Below are positions 9,426 to 18,725 of a DNA stretch of 64,000 bases, piece by piece. Position 1 is the stretch's first letter. The number at the start of each line of letters is the position of its first letter. The notes under the pieces were generated by a model, which worked only from the letters and a program-made list of their open reading frames with translations, did no database searches and had not been told where the DNA came from. The position numbers and the translations under genes are program-made. This DNA is from Pseudobutyrivibrio ruminis CF1b (GTDB lineage: Bacteria > Bacillota > Clostridia > Lachnospirales > Lachnospiraceae), in NCBI RefSeq assembly GCF_000424005.1, contig NZ_AUJB01000002.1, forward strand, positions 30,048 to 94,047. Direction: 5' to 3'.

Positions 9426-10277
9426 CTAATCCTCCTGATTTTTAAGAAGAAGCTCCAATTCACTATAATCTGTTTCTGGATGCTTTTGCTTTGCCACATC
9501 TAAAGTCTTTAAAGACAGCGTTTTATAAACCTGCCTGTCGATTCTATCAAAGGTATTAAGATGATTTCCCACTGTCCTCACATCGTTTCGCTCGATAGGA
9601 CCAGTTAATGCATCTTTTGTTCCAACCTTTAGAACCTTGTTTACGTTACCTGTCAAAAGTGGCGCAATAGCATCACTTAATAGTTCTTCTGAAAATCCGC
9701 ATATGCGTAATTCATCCTCTGCCGCCTGTATAAGTGCAACCACAAGGTTTGAGCACATAACCGCTGCGCCATGGTAACGTGTTTTCACATCAGCATTTAT
9801 TACTGAATATTTAAGACCACTTCCTTCTAAAAGTGACTTAATATCAGCGATGTGGGCTGCATCTCCTTCAATTGTAAATAATGCTTTTGGAAGCTCCTGG
9901 TATGATCTGTATCTATCTGATACAGCCAGTAGTGGATGGACCGAGAAACCGTATGCGCCAGTCTCTTCAATATCCTTAAAGATGTTCGAAGATAAAGAAC
10001 CGCTGCAATGACATATCATTTTTCCAGCAATAGACATGTGTTTTATGCTATCCCAAACTGTTGAAATAGAATCGTCTGGAACAGTGATAAACACCGTATC
10101 ACATTCTTCAATTAATGTCTCTAAATTCTGAAAATGTTTTGATTTGGTAAAATCCGCTGCACTTTCCGCGGATGAAGACGTGCGGCTGTAATAGCCTGCA
10201 AGATTGTGCTGTGTTGTTTCAAAAAGCATGCCAAGAGAACAGCCTACTTTTCCAGCACCTACAAATCCAACCTTCAT
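9426..10277 (-). CDS. panG: Rossmann/DUF2520 protein, probable ketopantoate reductase PanG
   Basis: 283 residues from the ATG at 10277 with AGGAGG 8 nt upstream; an in-frame GTG at 10286 abuts that site and is too close to use. The N-terminus is a Rossmann fold with [13 protein letters not shown]; the C-terminal half matches the DUF2520 type ([36 protein letters not shown]). This family includes PanG, the alternative NADPH-dependent ketopantoate reductase described in Francisella and some Firmicutes. As first gene of a pan operon that otherwise lacks panE, it most likely supplies the missing ketopantoate to pantoate step. Function is inferred from family and context. Confidence 0.8.
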   Translation of the reverse strand: MKVGFVGAGKVGCSLGMLFETTQHNLAGYYSRTSSSAESAADFTKSKHFQNLETLIEECDTVFITVPDDSISTVWDSIKHMSIAGKMICHCSGSLSSNIFKDIEETGAYGFSVHPLLAVSDRYRSYQELPKALFTIEGDAAHIADIKSLLEGSGLKYSVINADVKTRYHGAAVMCSNLVVALIQAAEDELRICGFSEELLSDAIAPLLTGNVNKVLKVGTKDALTGPIERNDVRTVGNHLNTFDRIDRQVYKTLSLKTLDVAKQKHPETDYSELELLLKNQED

Positions 10278-10408
10278 GGGCAACACCTCCTTATTTATCC
10301 GGGGGTGATACAGTCTCGTTCAAAATGATACGAGCATGCCATCGGGCGCACCTTTTTTAAATTTAGAAGCTAAAAGGTATAGTTTCTTTCGAATACCATC
10401 CGAAGGAC

Positions 10409-10437
10409 ACTATAGCATTTGTGTGGTGCAAAGTAAA
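10409..10437 (-). promoter_or_regulatory. Predicted promoter of the pan operon
   Basis: Minus strand TTTACT (10437-10432), 17-bp spacer, TATAGT (10414-10409). A leader of roughly 120 nt precedes panG. It contains short inverted repeats (for example TTCGGATGG...TTCGAA), but I recognise no known riboswitch. Confidence 0.4.
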
Positions 10438-10438
10438 T

Positions 10439-10468
10439 AGTCCCAACCACAAAAATGTAGCTGGGACT
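10439..10468 (-). terminator. Terminator-like hairpin after sdaAB
   Basis: A 13-bp stem with two G-U pairs, AGTCCCA on the outside and a five-T apical loop, begins 4 nt after the sdaAB stop. The following U-tract is weak, so termination may be partial. The panG promoter follows immediately. Confidence 0.55.
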
Positions 10469-10472
10469 GTAA

Positions 10473-11132
10473 TTACTTTGGTGAATAATACGAAACTTTC
10501 ATTATACCTTCTTGGGCCTCAAGCTCCTGTCTTGTTTCCACTGGGACCTCATCATCGCATTCGATTACCATGACAGCCTCGCCTCCACGATTTTTTCTGT
10601 GAAGCTGCATTGTAGCGATATTGATTCCCTGTTTTCCAAGAAGGCTTGTAACCTCAGTAATGTAGCCTGGTAGATCAATATTATGGACGATAAGGGTAGG
10701 GCTTTCACCTGAGAAGCTGACATCCACGCCATCCAGCTGACAAACCTCGATTCGTCCACCACCCAGGGATGCAGCAATTACCTCTACCACTGGCCCGCTA
10801 GCGCCCTGCATAACTATCTTGGCTGAATTAGGATGGGCATCACCTAAATCGATTGTACTAATAGTAAAATCAAGACCATATTCCTTTGCCAGTTCAAAGC
10901 TGTCAGGAATGCGAATGTCATCTACATCCATTCCTATAAGCCCAGCAACCAGTGCTTTATCAGTACCGTGGCCTTTTCCTGTCTTAGCAAAAGAACCATG
11001 CAAATAAATCTCTGCCTTATCTATTTTTTCTCCCATAAGCTTGTGGCACACGTTGCCGATTTTGGCTGCACCTGCTGTATGAGAGCTGGATGGTCCTACC
11101 ATAACTGGACCTATAATATCAAATAGATTCAT
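10473..11132 (-). CDS. sdaAB: L-serine ammonia-lyase (iron-sulfur), beta subunit
   Basis: 219 residues. The signature MNLFDIIGPVMVGPSSSHTAGA is at the very N-terminus (first 20 residues MNLFDIIGPVMVGPSSSHTA). A C-terminal ACT domain (HNIDLPGYITEVTSLLG onward, about residues 148-219) is typical of the beta subunit. It should assemble with SdaAA to make the serine dehydratase. Unusually, sdaAA is 3.2 kb away on the opposite strand with the pan operon between them, so the two subunits are not co-transcribed. The start has GAGGTG about 10 nt upstream. Confidence 0.94.
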   Translation of the reverse strand: MNLFDIIGPVMVGPSSSHTAGAAKIGNVCHKLMGEKIDKAEIYLHGSFAKTGKGHGTDKALVAGLIGMDVDDIRIPDSFELAKEYGLDFTISTIDLGDAHPNSAKIVMQGASGPVVEVIAASLGGGRIEVCQLDGVDVSFSGESPTLIVHNIDLPGYITEVTSLLGKQGINIATMQLHRKNRGGEAVMVIECDDEVPVETRQELEAQEGIMKVSYYSPK

Positions 11133-11154
11133 ATATTTAACACCTCATCAGTTA

Positions 11155-11185
11155 CAAAAAAATGGAGGAGCACTACGCTCCTCCA
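11155..11185 (-). terminator. Intrinsic terminator after the GH43 gene
   Basis: Perfect 8-bp stem TGGAGGAG (11163-11170) / CTCCTCCA (11178-11185). On the minus strand it is followed by a run of eight T residues. It lies 45 nt past the stop of the GH43 gene. Confidence 0.85.
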
Positions 11186-11229
11186 CTCATTATACAATAC
11201 AAATTACAATAAGTAACTATCCCTTATTT

Positions 11230-12080
11230 TTACTGAACATCAATGCTGATGCTTCCAACATTGCCTGAGCCGTTAAATCCAAATTCTACGCTTCCGCCAT
11301 TTGGAATAGATGAGTTCCAATCTACTGGTGTAAGTACATAAGAATCGCCTGATTCCTTTACATTTACATTCCAGCTAGAATCCATCTTTACTTCGCTCTT
11401 CTTAATCTTAAGTGTCCAACCATTTACAGTTTTTCCTGTATTGTTAGATACCTTAATGCTTGCTGTATAGCCGCTTCCCCAGCTGTTAACAGTAGCCTTA
11501 GCTGTAAGACCACTTTCTGTAGATGGCTGTGGTGCTGGTGTAGGTGTTGTAGTTGGCTGTGCTGTAGGAGCTGGAGTTGGTGTAGGTGTTGGCTGAGCCT
11601 GTGAACCACCATTTACCTTCTCAAACTGCCACTGCTGATTTGGATTTCCATAATATGTCCACTGGCATACGTTTGTGCCGTCAGCTGTTTTGTGCTCATA
11701 AACATCAATGTACTTTGTACCAGCTGATGTCTTTGTAGCGATTGTGTATACACCACTCTTGTTTGTATTCTTTACTACAAACTGTTGTGGGTCGTGTGCA
11801 TATGCATTGTAAATCTGAAGATTTGCGCCATCCTCATCTTTACCATTTGCAACGTCAAGCATGAAATCTCCAAGTCCTGACTTAAGTGAAATGTAACCAT
11901 TTCCTAAGTTCTGAACATACCACTTCTGTCCATCAACACCTGTACCCTTTGAAATACATACATTTGTAGCAGCCTTAGCTGAGTTGCCCTCAACTGTAAG
12001 GTACTTCTGTGAAAGTGTATTCTTGAGATAGTACCAACCATCTGCAATGTTTGCTGTAGTATTTGCATCTACATTCTGTG
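11230..12080 (-). repeat. Duplicated CBM13-CBM2 coding segment, copy A
   Basis: Encodes the linker, CBM13 and CBM2 at the C-terminus of the GH43 protein. By eye the CBM13 differs from copy B at about 7 of 150 residues and the CBM2 at about 6 of 95. Most nucleotide differences are synonymous. Confidence 0.9.
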
Positions 12081-13584
12081 ATGGTGTTGGTGTAGGTGTT
12101 GGTGTAGGCTGAGCTTCGCTTCCGCCGTTATCTGTGTTTGCCTTCCATCTATCAAATGCAAATGAGCCACGGAATACAAAAACGATATCCTTTGCTCCGT
12201 TTACATTTCTTACGTTAGCTGTGAAATCCTTGAAGGAACCACTTGTATTTGAAACATTAATTGTTCCAAGTAATGTACCAGACTGTGAGCCCTCTCTTAC
12301 CTCAATGCTTCCATTTCCGCCACTCTGAACAGTAGCTGTGATAGACTTAACACCCTTAGAGAACTGTACACCCTTAACCTTTGTGAAATCACCATTGTTA
12401 ATATCTGTTACCCATGCAGAACCATCGCCATTACCGCGAACCTTGATTCCAGCCTGTGTAAACATTGTCTCAGCCTGTACCCAGCTATATGGGTCTACTG
12501 AAGGGTTCATAGGTACACCTGACATTGTCTCCTTGATTGGCTGAATTCTTCCATTTGATACATTAACCCTATCAATCTGAGTTGTTCTGTAACCAAGGTT
12601 GCTCATAACCTTATTCTGTACTGTCATTGTATGGTATGCAATGTAGTAGTTCCCCTTAAACTCAAAAATCTGGTGATGGTTATTACCTGTTGAACCACTG
12701 AAGAATTCACCTGGGTTTGCCATGATTTCACCCTGATGTGTGAATGGTCCCATTGGGTTAGAGCTTGTCATAACGTGGATTGTAGCATTGCGATATCCGT
12801 TGCTGCAATTCCAGTTTGTACAATATGAATAATAATATGTGTTACCAATCTTGTTAATTCCAGAATCCTCGAAGAGATATGGAGCATCAATCATAGCAGC
12901 TGTGCCTGATGTGCTAATCATATCGCCTCCAAGCTTGATAACTCTTGCTGTTCTTGGGTGAGCAGCCTGTCCTGCTGGAACGCCACCACCAAAGTAAAGA
13001 TATCCTGTTCCATTGCTATCTACTAAAACTGCTGGATCAAAAAGCCACTCTACATTACAGTTTGGAGTAGACTTTGTGATGAATGCACGTCCCAATGGAT
13101 CTCTCCATGGACCTGTAGGGCTATCAGCTGTAAGTACGCCGATAGAGCTTGCATTGTTTGCAAAGTATAAGAAGAACTTATCTCTGCCATTTATCTTCTT
13201 GCAGCAAATTGTTGGAGCCCATGAATTGCTTGCCCATTTTGCTGCGCCGTCGCGTCCTGCAACGTTAATCTGACCATGGTCAGTCCAGTTAACCATATCT
13301 GATGAAGAATAGCAGTTTAACTGGTTAATTTTTCCATATGTATTTTTGCCATGAGTAGCATCATACTCCTGGCTATCGTTTGTTGTATAAACGTAAATCC
13401 TATTGTTGTATACCAAAACTGCTGGATCTGCTCCATAGTTCTGAGTTACAAGAGGATTATTCTCATTATCTCCTTTAACATAGCTGCCGTTGATTACAGT
13501 AGCTGCTTCAGCACTAACCGCTGTACTGAAAAGCATTGTGCCAGTAATCGCAAGGCAAAAGAACTTCTTAATAAATTTATTCAT
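11230..13584 (-). CDS. Secreted GH43 arabinofuranosidase-type enzyme with CBM6, CBM13 and CBM2
   Basis: 784 residues. Signal peptide 1-27 (hydrophobic core, AVSAEA). GH43 propeller about 35-355: NYGADPAVLVYNN gives the general-base Asp, and GMI-like blocks WAPTICC and WLFDPAVL follow. A CBM6-like sandwich spans about 366-481 (WVQAETM, ending FDRWKA). A PTPTPTPTP linker leads to a ricin-like CBM13 (about 511-660, repeated QxW motifs such as QQWQF), then a second Thr/Pro linker and a CBM2 (about 691-784). The architecture resembles bacterial arabinoxylan arabinofuranohydrolases that trim side chains from xylan; the exact linkage is not readable. It lies 81 bp downstream of the xylanase on the same strand and probably works with it. 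The C-terminal half is almost identical to that of the xylanase. Confidence 0.9.
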   Translation of the reverse strand: MNKFIKKFFCLAITGTMLFSTAVSAEAATVINGSYVKGDNENNPLVTQNYGADPAVLVYNNRIYVYTTNDSQEYDATHGKNTYGKINQLNCYSSSDMVNWTDHGQINVAGRDGAAKWASNSWAPTICCKKINGRDKFFLYFANNASSIGVLTADSPTGPWRDPLGRAFITKSTPNCNVEWLFDPAVLVDSNGTGYLYFGGGVPAGQAAHPRTARVIKLGGDMISTSGTAAMIDAPYLFEDSGINKIGNTYYYSYCTNWNCSNGYRNATIHVMTSSNPMGPFTHQGEIMANPGEFFSGSTGNNHHQIFEFKGNYYIAYHTMTVQNKVMSNLGYRTTQIDRVNVSNGRIQPIKETMSGVPMNPSVDPYSWVQAETMFTQAGIKVRGNGDGSAWVTDINNGDFTKVKGVQFSKGVKSITATVQSGGNGSIEVREGSQSGTLLGTINVSNTSGSFKDFTANVRNVNGAKDIVFVFRGSFAFDRWKANTDNGGSEAQPTPTPTPTPSQNVDANTTANIADGWYYLKNTLSQKYLTVEGNSAKAATNVCISKGTGVDGQKWYVQNLGNGYISLKSGLGDFMLDVANGKDEDGANLQIYNAYAHDPQQFVVKNTNKSGVYTIATKTSAGTKYIDVYEHKTADGTNVCQWTYYGNPNQQWQFEKVNGGSQAQPTPTPTPAPTAQPTTTPTPAPQPSTESGLTAKATVNSWGSGYTASIKVSNNTGKTVNGWTLKIKKSEVKMDSSWNVNVKESGDSYVLTPVDWNSSIPNGGSVEFGFNGSGNVGSISIDVQ

Positions 13585-13665
13585 ACAATATCCCTCACGA
13601 TATCACAATTATTTAATAGTTAGTACAAGCAGGGAAGATACTAATTATCTAGTTACTATTATTTA

Positions 13666-14505
13666 TTACTGAACATCAACGCTAATGCTTCCAACATTTC
13701 CTGAGCCGTTGAAGCCGAATTCTACGCTTCCACCGTTAGGAATAGATGAGTTCCAATCAACTGGTGTAAGTACATAAGAATCACCTGATTCCTTTACATT
13801 TACATTCCAGCTAGAATCCATCTTTACTTCGCTCTTCTTAAGCTTAAGTGTCCAACCATTTACAGTCTTTCCTGTGTTGTTAGAAACCTTAATGTTTGCT
13901 GTGTAACCGCTGCCCCAGCTGTTGATTGTAGCCTTTGCTGTAAGGCCTGCTCCTGTTGAAGGCTGTGGTGCTGGAGTTGGTGTTGGCTGTGGATTTGGAG
14001 TTGGTGTTGGTGTTGGCTGAGCCTGTGATCCACCATTTACCTTCTCAAACTGCCACTGCTGATTTGGATTTCCATAATATGTCCACTGGCATACGTTTGT
14101 GCCATCAGCTGTCTTGTGCTCGTAAACATCAACATACTTAGAACCATTAGATGTCTTTGTAGCGATTGTGTATACGCCGCTCTTGTTTGTATTCTTTACG
14201 ATAAACTGCTGTGGATCATGAGCGTAAGCATTGTAAATCTGAAGGTTTGCACCATCCTCATCCTTGCCATTAGCTACATCAAGCATGAAATCGCCAAGAC
14301 CAGACTTAAGTGAGATGTATCCATTTCCAAGATTCTGAACATACCACTTCTGACCATCAACGCCAGTGCCCTTTGAAATGCATACGTTTGTAGCAGCCTT
14401 AGCTGTGTTACCTTCAACTGTAAGGTACTTCTGTGAAAGTGTATTCTTGAGGTAGTACCATCCATCTGCAATATTTGCTGTAGAGTTCTTATCTACATTC
14501 TGTGA
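13666..14505 (-). repeat. Duplicated CBM13-CBM2 coding segment, copy B
   Basis: Direct-repeat partner of 11230-12080, forming the C-terminus of the GH10 xylanase. The linkers between modules differ in length and order of PT/PQ units while the domains stay conserved. Confidence 0.9.
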
Positions 14506-15738
14506 TGGAGTTGGTGTTGGCTGTGGCTTTGGAGTTGGTGTTGGTGTTGGTCTAGTACCTGGGTTTGAACCTGGCTGACCAATTACATCTGTGTAAGCCT
14601 TGATTACACTGTTGTAAGACTGCTTAGCCTGACCTGGTCTAGAGAACAATAATGGAGCAGAATTGCTAATCCATGTTGTCTGATCAGAAAGTCCCCACCA
14701 AGTAATACTTGTAATCTTGCCACCGTTCTTCTTAGCTGTGTTGATATTTTTGAAGAGCTGATAAGCATAATTTGCCATATCATTATCACCCTTGTTAGTA
14801 ATATCCATCTCAGTAATCTGAACTTCGAAACCTGCTCTTAAGAATGAGTTAAGAGCTGTTGTATAGTAATCAACTGAAGGGAAGCCTGTTCCAAGGTGAG
14901 ACTGCATACCTACACCTGCACAAACCTTTCTGCCCTGGTTGATATAGTTCACAAGTGTGATTACATCATTAACTTCCATATATGTGTTGTAATCGTTGTA
15001 GAAAAGCTTTACAGAATCTGTAAGCTTGAAATACTCAAGTGTGTCGTAAGCATAGTTGAAAGCCTTCTTTACATAAGAAGCATTCTTTCTGTTATTTCCA
15101 TAAACTGCTTCCCAACCTGAGTTATTTGCATGTAAAATCTCATTTGCTACGTCCCATGCATAAACAACACTACCATACTGGTTTGTGTATACATGGTTCA
15201 TAACTGTCTTTACATACATTTCAAGACGTGCATCCATAACAGATGAATTAACAAAACCTGCTCCACCGCTATAGTTGCTACGGAAGAACCAAGAAGGTGT
15301 CTGTGAATGCCATACTAATGTATGAGCTCTCATCTTAAGGCCGTTGTTGTAGCAAATCTTCATAACTTCATCAACTGTGCTGAAGTTAATCTGTGGAACA
15401 TACTGTTCTCTGTAATTATCTGGGATATAGTAGCCCTGATTCTTAGCCTGTGAAACTGAGATAAGTCTTGCTGAACCACCAAGTAAAGCATCTGGCTTCA
15501 TCTCGTTTTCAAGAGTAATACTGTTGTAATGCTGCTTTAAGAAATTAAGCTGACCTGCATCTCTAAGCTGATACAGGTTAATACATGTTCCTGAATAACC
15601 ATATGTGCTTCCATAGGTATTAAGGAGTGTTGCCTGTGCTGCATTTGCAGTAAGGCTTGGTGCTGTGGCAAGCATTGTAAAAGCGCATGCGACAGCAAGG
15701 AGTTTCGATGCGAAACTCTTTAACAATTTTTTCTTCAT
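13666..15738 (-). CDS. Secreted GH10 endo-1,4-beta-xylanase with CBM13 and CBM2
   Basis: 690 residues from the ATG at 15738, chosen because GGGGGA lies 7 nt upstream; the in-frame ATG at 15753 has no ribosome binding site. Signal peptide about 1-34 (LTANAAQA). GH10 barrel about 40-385: NEMKPD, LVWHSQTPSWF, acid/base Glu near residue 200 in WDVANE, and nucleophile Glu near residue 310 in VQITEMD. A Thr/Pro linker (about 390-415) leads to CBM13 (about 423-568) and CBM2 (about 598-690). It cleaves the xylan backbone outside the cell; the two carbohydrate-binding modules should hold it on plant fibre. The GH43 gene follows 81 bp downstream with no strong terminator between, so co-transcription is likely. 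Confidence 0.95.
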   Translation of the reverse strand: MKKKLLKSFASKLLAVACAFTMLATAPSLTANAAQATLLNTYGSTYGYSGTCINLYQLRDAGQLNFLKQHYNSITLENEMKPDALLGGSARLISVSQAKNQGYYIPDNYREQYVPQINFSTVDEVMKICYNNGLKMRAHTLVWHSQTPSWFFRSNYSGGAGFVNSSVMDARLEMYVKTVMNHVYTNQYGSVVYAWDVANEILHANNSGWEAVYGNNRKNASYVKKAFNYAYDTLEYFKLTDSVKLFYNDYNTYMEVNDVITLVNYINQGRKVCAGVGMQSHLGTGFPSVDYYTTALNSFLRAGFEVQITEMDITNKGDNDMANYAYQLFKNINTAKKNGGKITSITWWGLSDQTTWISNSAPLLFSRPGQAKQSYNSVIKAYTDVIGQPGSNPGTRPTPTPTPKPQPTPTPSQNVDKNSTANIADGWYYLKNTLSQKYLTVEGNTAKAATNVCISKGTGVDGQKWYVQNLGNGYISLKSGLGDFMLDVANGKDEDGANLQIYNAYAHDPQQFIVKNTNKSGVYTIATKTSNGSKYVDVYEHKTADGTNVCQWTYYGNPNQQWQFEKVNGGSQAQPTPTPTPNPQPTPTPAPQPSTGAGLTAKATINSWGSGYTANIKVSNNTGKTVNGWTLKLKKSEVKMDSSWNVNVKESGDSYVLTPVDWNSSIPNGGSVEFGFNGSGNVGSISVDVQ

Positions 15739-15818
15739 TTCATTATCCCCCATGAAATATTATTTAACTCTCTCCCCTGCTTGTAATAATATCGTAACAT
15801 ATTTAACAATTCCACACA

Positions 15819-15848
15819 TTATCAATTCTTGCGGTCTATTTATCAATT
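15819..15848. promoter_or_regulatory. Direct repeats upstream of the xylanase gene
   Basis: TTATCAATT occurs at 15819-15827 and again at 15840-15848, spaced exactly 21 bp, about two helical turns. This geometry fits an AraC-type activator binding to one face upstream of the xylanase promoter. The promoter itself is not clear. No matching regulator gene is nearby. Confidence 0.35.
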
Positions 15849-15861
15849 ATTGCCTTATCTA

Positions 15862-15899
15862 CATAAAAATAGACTCTGTGGTAAAATATCCACAGAGTC
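15862..15899 (-). terminator. Intrinsic terminator after clpB
   Basis: Perfect 10-bp stem GACTCTGTGG (15872-15881) / CCACAGAGTC (15890-15899), followed on the minus strand by TATTTTTATG. Confidence 0.85.
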
Positions 15900-15925
15900 C
15901 ATTGATTATATTTGTCAAATTGTCA

Positions 15926-18508
15926 CTATTTCGCTGTTAGCTGAGTTCCATCGCTATCAATTGTAATGGTACTTCCCTCATGAATATCTCCACCAAGGAT
16001 GATTTTTGCAGCCATAGTTTCCACATTTTTTTGAATAAATCTACGAAGTGGACGGGCTCCATATACTGGATCATAACCCTGATCTATTACAAATTTTTTA
16101 GCAGCTGGTGTAAGTTCAATCTTAAGCTGTCTGTCTTCAAGTCGGTTGTTAAGCTCTTCAAAAATAAGGTCTACGATGCCACCAATGTTATCCTTTGTAA
16201 GAGGCTTGAACATGATAATCTCATCAAGTCGATTCAGGAACTCTGGTCTGAATGAATTTCTAAGCTCATTCATTACAAGCTCATTTGTAGCTTCAGTGAT
16301 TTCACCTGTTGCCTCATCAATACCTTCTAATAAGTACTGTGAGCCAAGATTAGAAGTCATGATAATAATTGTATTTTTGAAATCAACTGTACGTCCCTGA
16401 GAGTCTGTGATACGACCATCATCAAGTACCTGTAAAAGTACGTTGAATACATCTGGATGAGCCTTTTCAACCTCATCGAAAAGTACTACAGAATATGGCT
16501 TACGTCTCACCGCTTCTGTCAATTGGCCACCCTCATCGTAGCCTACATATCCTGGAGGCGCTCCGATAAGTCTAGATACGCTAAACTTCTCCATGTACTC
16601 GGACATATCAAGACGAACCATTGCATTTTCATCATCGAAAAGTGCCTGAGCAAGCGTCTTTGCAAGCTCTGTTTTACCTACACCTGTAGGTCCTAAGAAT
16701 AAGAATGAACCGATTGGCTTGCTTGGATCTTTGATACCAGCCTTTGATCGAATGATTGCTTCTGAAACAAGCTTTACTGCATCATCCTGTCCCATTACTC
16801 TCTTATGTAATTCCTCATCAAGATGAAGAGTCTTACTTCGCTCTGTCTCATTTAATTTCGCAACAGGAATGCCTGTCCATCTAGAAATGATTCTGGCAAT
16901 CTCGTCCTCAGAAACATTCTCATGAACCAAATTTGCATCTCTGCTCTTAAGTCTTTCTTCGGCGTCAGCAAGCTGAGCTTCCAATTCAGGAAGTCTTCCA
17001 TATTGAAGCTTTGCTGCTTCCTCTAAGTCATATTTCTGTTGGGCAATCTTTATCTGTCCCTGAACATCATCAAGCTCCTCGCGGATTTTTGTAACATCCT
17101 CTACTAGCTTTTTCTCGTTATCCCATGCAGCCTTCTTTGTGTTGTACTCATCTCGAAGTTCTGAGAGTTCCTTCTGAAGGTCAGCTAGTCTATCCTGAGA
17201 AAGCTTATCTGTCTCCTTTTTAAGAGCTGCCTCTTCAATCTCCAGCTGCATAACTCGTCTGTTCATTTCATCCAGCTCTGCCGGCATTGAATCAAGCTCT
17301 GTCTTAATAAGTGCACAGGCTTCATCCACAAGGTCAATTGCCTTATCAGGAAGGAATCTGTCTGAGATGTATCTGTTTGAAAGCGTAGCTGCAGATACCA
17401 GCGCACCATCAGTAATCTTTACTCCATGGAATACCTCATAGCGCTCCTTAAGTCCACGAAGTATTGAAATGGTATCTTCTACTGTAGGCTCATCTACCAT
17501 TACTGGCTGGAAACGACGCTCTAATGCAGCATCCTTTTCAATGTATTCTCTGTATTCATCAAGTGTGGTAGCTCCGATACAGTGAAGCTCTCCACGGGCA
17601 AGCATAGGCTTTAACATGTTGCCTGCATCAAGTCCGCCACTGCCATTTTTACCTGCACCGATGATAGTGTGAAGCTCATCGATAAAGAGAATTATTTCAC
17701 CGTCGGAATTTTTAATCTCATCAAGGACAGCTTTTAATCTCTCTTCAAACTCACCCTGGTATTTTGCACCTGCAATCATTGAACCAATCTCAAGTGAGAA
17801 TACCTTTTTATTCTTAAGTGCATCTGGCACATCACCACGGACAATACGCTGTGCCAAGCCCTCTACAACTGCTGTTTTACCAACACCTGGTTCACCGATA
17901 AGCACTGGATTATTCTTTGTCTTTCGGCTAAGGATACGGATTACATTTCTGATTTCCTCATCACGGCCAATTACTGGATCAAGTTTGTTATCACGAGCTC
18001 GCTCCACAAGGTCATAACCATACTTCTCAAGTGTGTCATATGTAGCCTCTGGATTATCCGTATTTACGGTTTGATTTCCACGGACTGTGGCAAGCACTGC
18101 AAGGAATGAATCTCTTGTAATTCCAAACTGCTTGAAAATGTTCTTGATAGGAGTGCTTGGCTTTTTAATCATGGCAAGCATGAGATGCTCCACTGAAACA
18201 TAGCTGTCTCGCATAGCCTTAGCTTCATCCTCAGCATATGTAAGAACATAATTAAGCTGCTGTCCCACTCGAAGCTGTCCGCCCTGAACCTTTACTCTTG
18301 CATTTAAAGCGGCATCCACAGCATTTGTAAACTGCTGCAGGTCAATGTCCATCTTACCAATGAGGGATGGAATCAATCCATTCTCCTGACGAAGCAGCGC
18401 CATCAAAAGATGCTCCTGCTCCAACTCCTGGTTGCCATATTCCATTGCTATTTTTTCACAGCCATTAATGGCCTCTATAGATTTCTGGGTAAATTTCTGG
18501 ATATTCAT
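15926..18508 (-). CDS. clpB: ATP-dependent disaggregase ClpB
   Basis: 860 residues, typical length. Clp N-domain about 1-145, AAA1 with Walker [10 protein letters not shown] near residue 205, a long coiled middle domain (about 400-525), and AAA2 with Walker [10 protein letters not shown] near residue 603. [13 protein letters not shown] is the pore-loop region. ClpB works with DnaK to rescue aggregated proteins. The middle domain distinguishes it from ClpC/ClpA. A perfect CIRCE lies about 57 bp upstream of the start, so it is under HrcA control here, whereas many Firmicutes put clp genes under CtsR. Confidence 0.97.
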   Translation of the reverse strand: MNIQKFTQKSIEAINGCEKIAMEYGNQELEQEHLLMALLRQENGLIPSLIGKMDIDLQQFTNAVDAALNARVKVQGGQLRVGQQLNYVLTYAEDEAKAMRDSYVSVEHLMLAMIKKPSTPIKNIFKQFGITRDSFLAVLATVRGNQTVNTDNPEATYDTLEKYGYDLVERARDNKLDPVIGRDEEIRNVIRILSRKTKNNPVLIGEPGVGKTAVVEGLAQRIVRGDVPDALKNKKVFSLEIGSMIAGAKYQGEFEERLKAVLDEIKNSDGEIILFIDELHTIIGAGKNGSGGLDAGNMLKPMLARGELHCIGATTLDEYREYIEKDAALERRFQPVMVDEPTVEDTISILRGLKERYEVFHGVKITDGALVSAATLSNRYISDRFLPDKAIDLVDEACALIKTELDSMPAELDEMNRRVMQLEIEEAALKKETDKLSQDRLADLQKELSELRDEYNTKKAAWDNEKKLVEDVTKIREELDDVQGQIKIAQQKYDLEEAAKLQYGRLPELEAQLADAEERLKSRDANLVHENVSEDEIARIISRWTGIPVAKLNETERSKTLHLDEELHKRVMGQDDAVKLVSEAIIRSKAGIKDPSKPIGSFLFLGPTGVGKTELAKTLAQALFDDENAMVRLDMSEYMEKFSVSRLIGAPPGYVGYDEGGQLTEAVRRKPYSVVLFDEVEKAHPDVFNVLLQVLDDGRITDSQGRTVDFKNTIIIMTSNLGSQYLLEGIDEATGEITEATNELVMNELRNSFRPEFLNRLDEIIMFKPLTKDNIGGIVDLIFEELNNRLEDRQLKIELTPAAKKFVIDQGYDPVYGARPLRRFIQKNVETMAAKIILGGDIHEGSTITIDSDGTQLTAK

Positions 18509-18564
18509 AAATCTTCTCCTTTCTCCCCTATTAGCCTTTCTATATTTATGTTATACAACAAAAA

Positions 18565-18591
18565 TTAGCACTCCACAAGCGAGAGTGCTAA
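18565..18591. promoter_or_regulatory. CIRCE operator (HrcA site) of clpB
   Basis: Perfect TTAGCACTC-N9-GAGTGCTAA. HrcA repressor binds this element in heat-shock promoters. A TTGACA box on the minus strand (18622-18617) stands upstream, with an A+T-rich -10 region next to the element. Confidence 0.95.
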
Positions 18592-18725
18592 TAATTAATA
18601 AATATTTTATATTTACTGTCAAAAACGGCTCATTATTGGCAACTAAATTCATTTCTACAGGTATTATATTGTGTTAAACTTTTTGATGTATTTTTTTCGA
18701 TTAGATTTAAGGGAGGAACAATCTT

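Noticed and set aside
13970..14570. Tandem CCAACACC/GTTGGTGTTGGTG-like repeats
   Set aside because: They encode the Thr/Pro linkers of the xylanase in frame and have no constant spacers, so they are not a CRISPR array or minisatellite.
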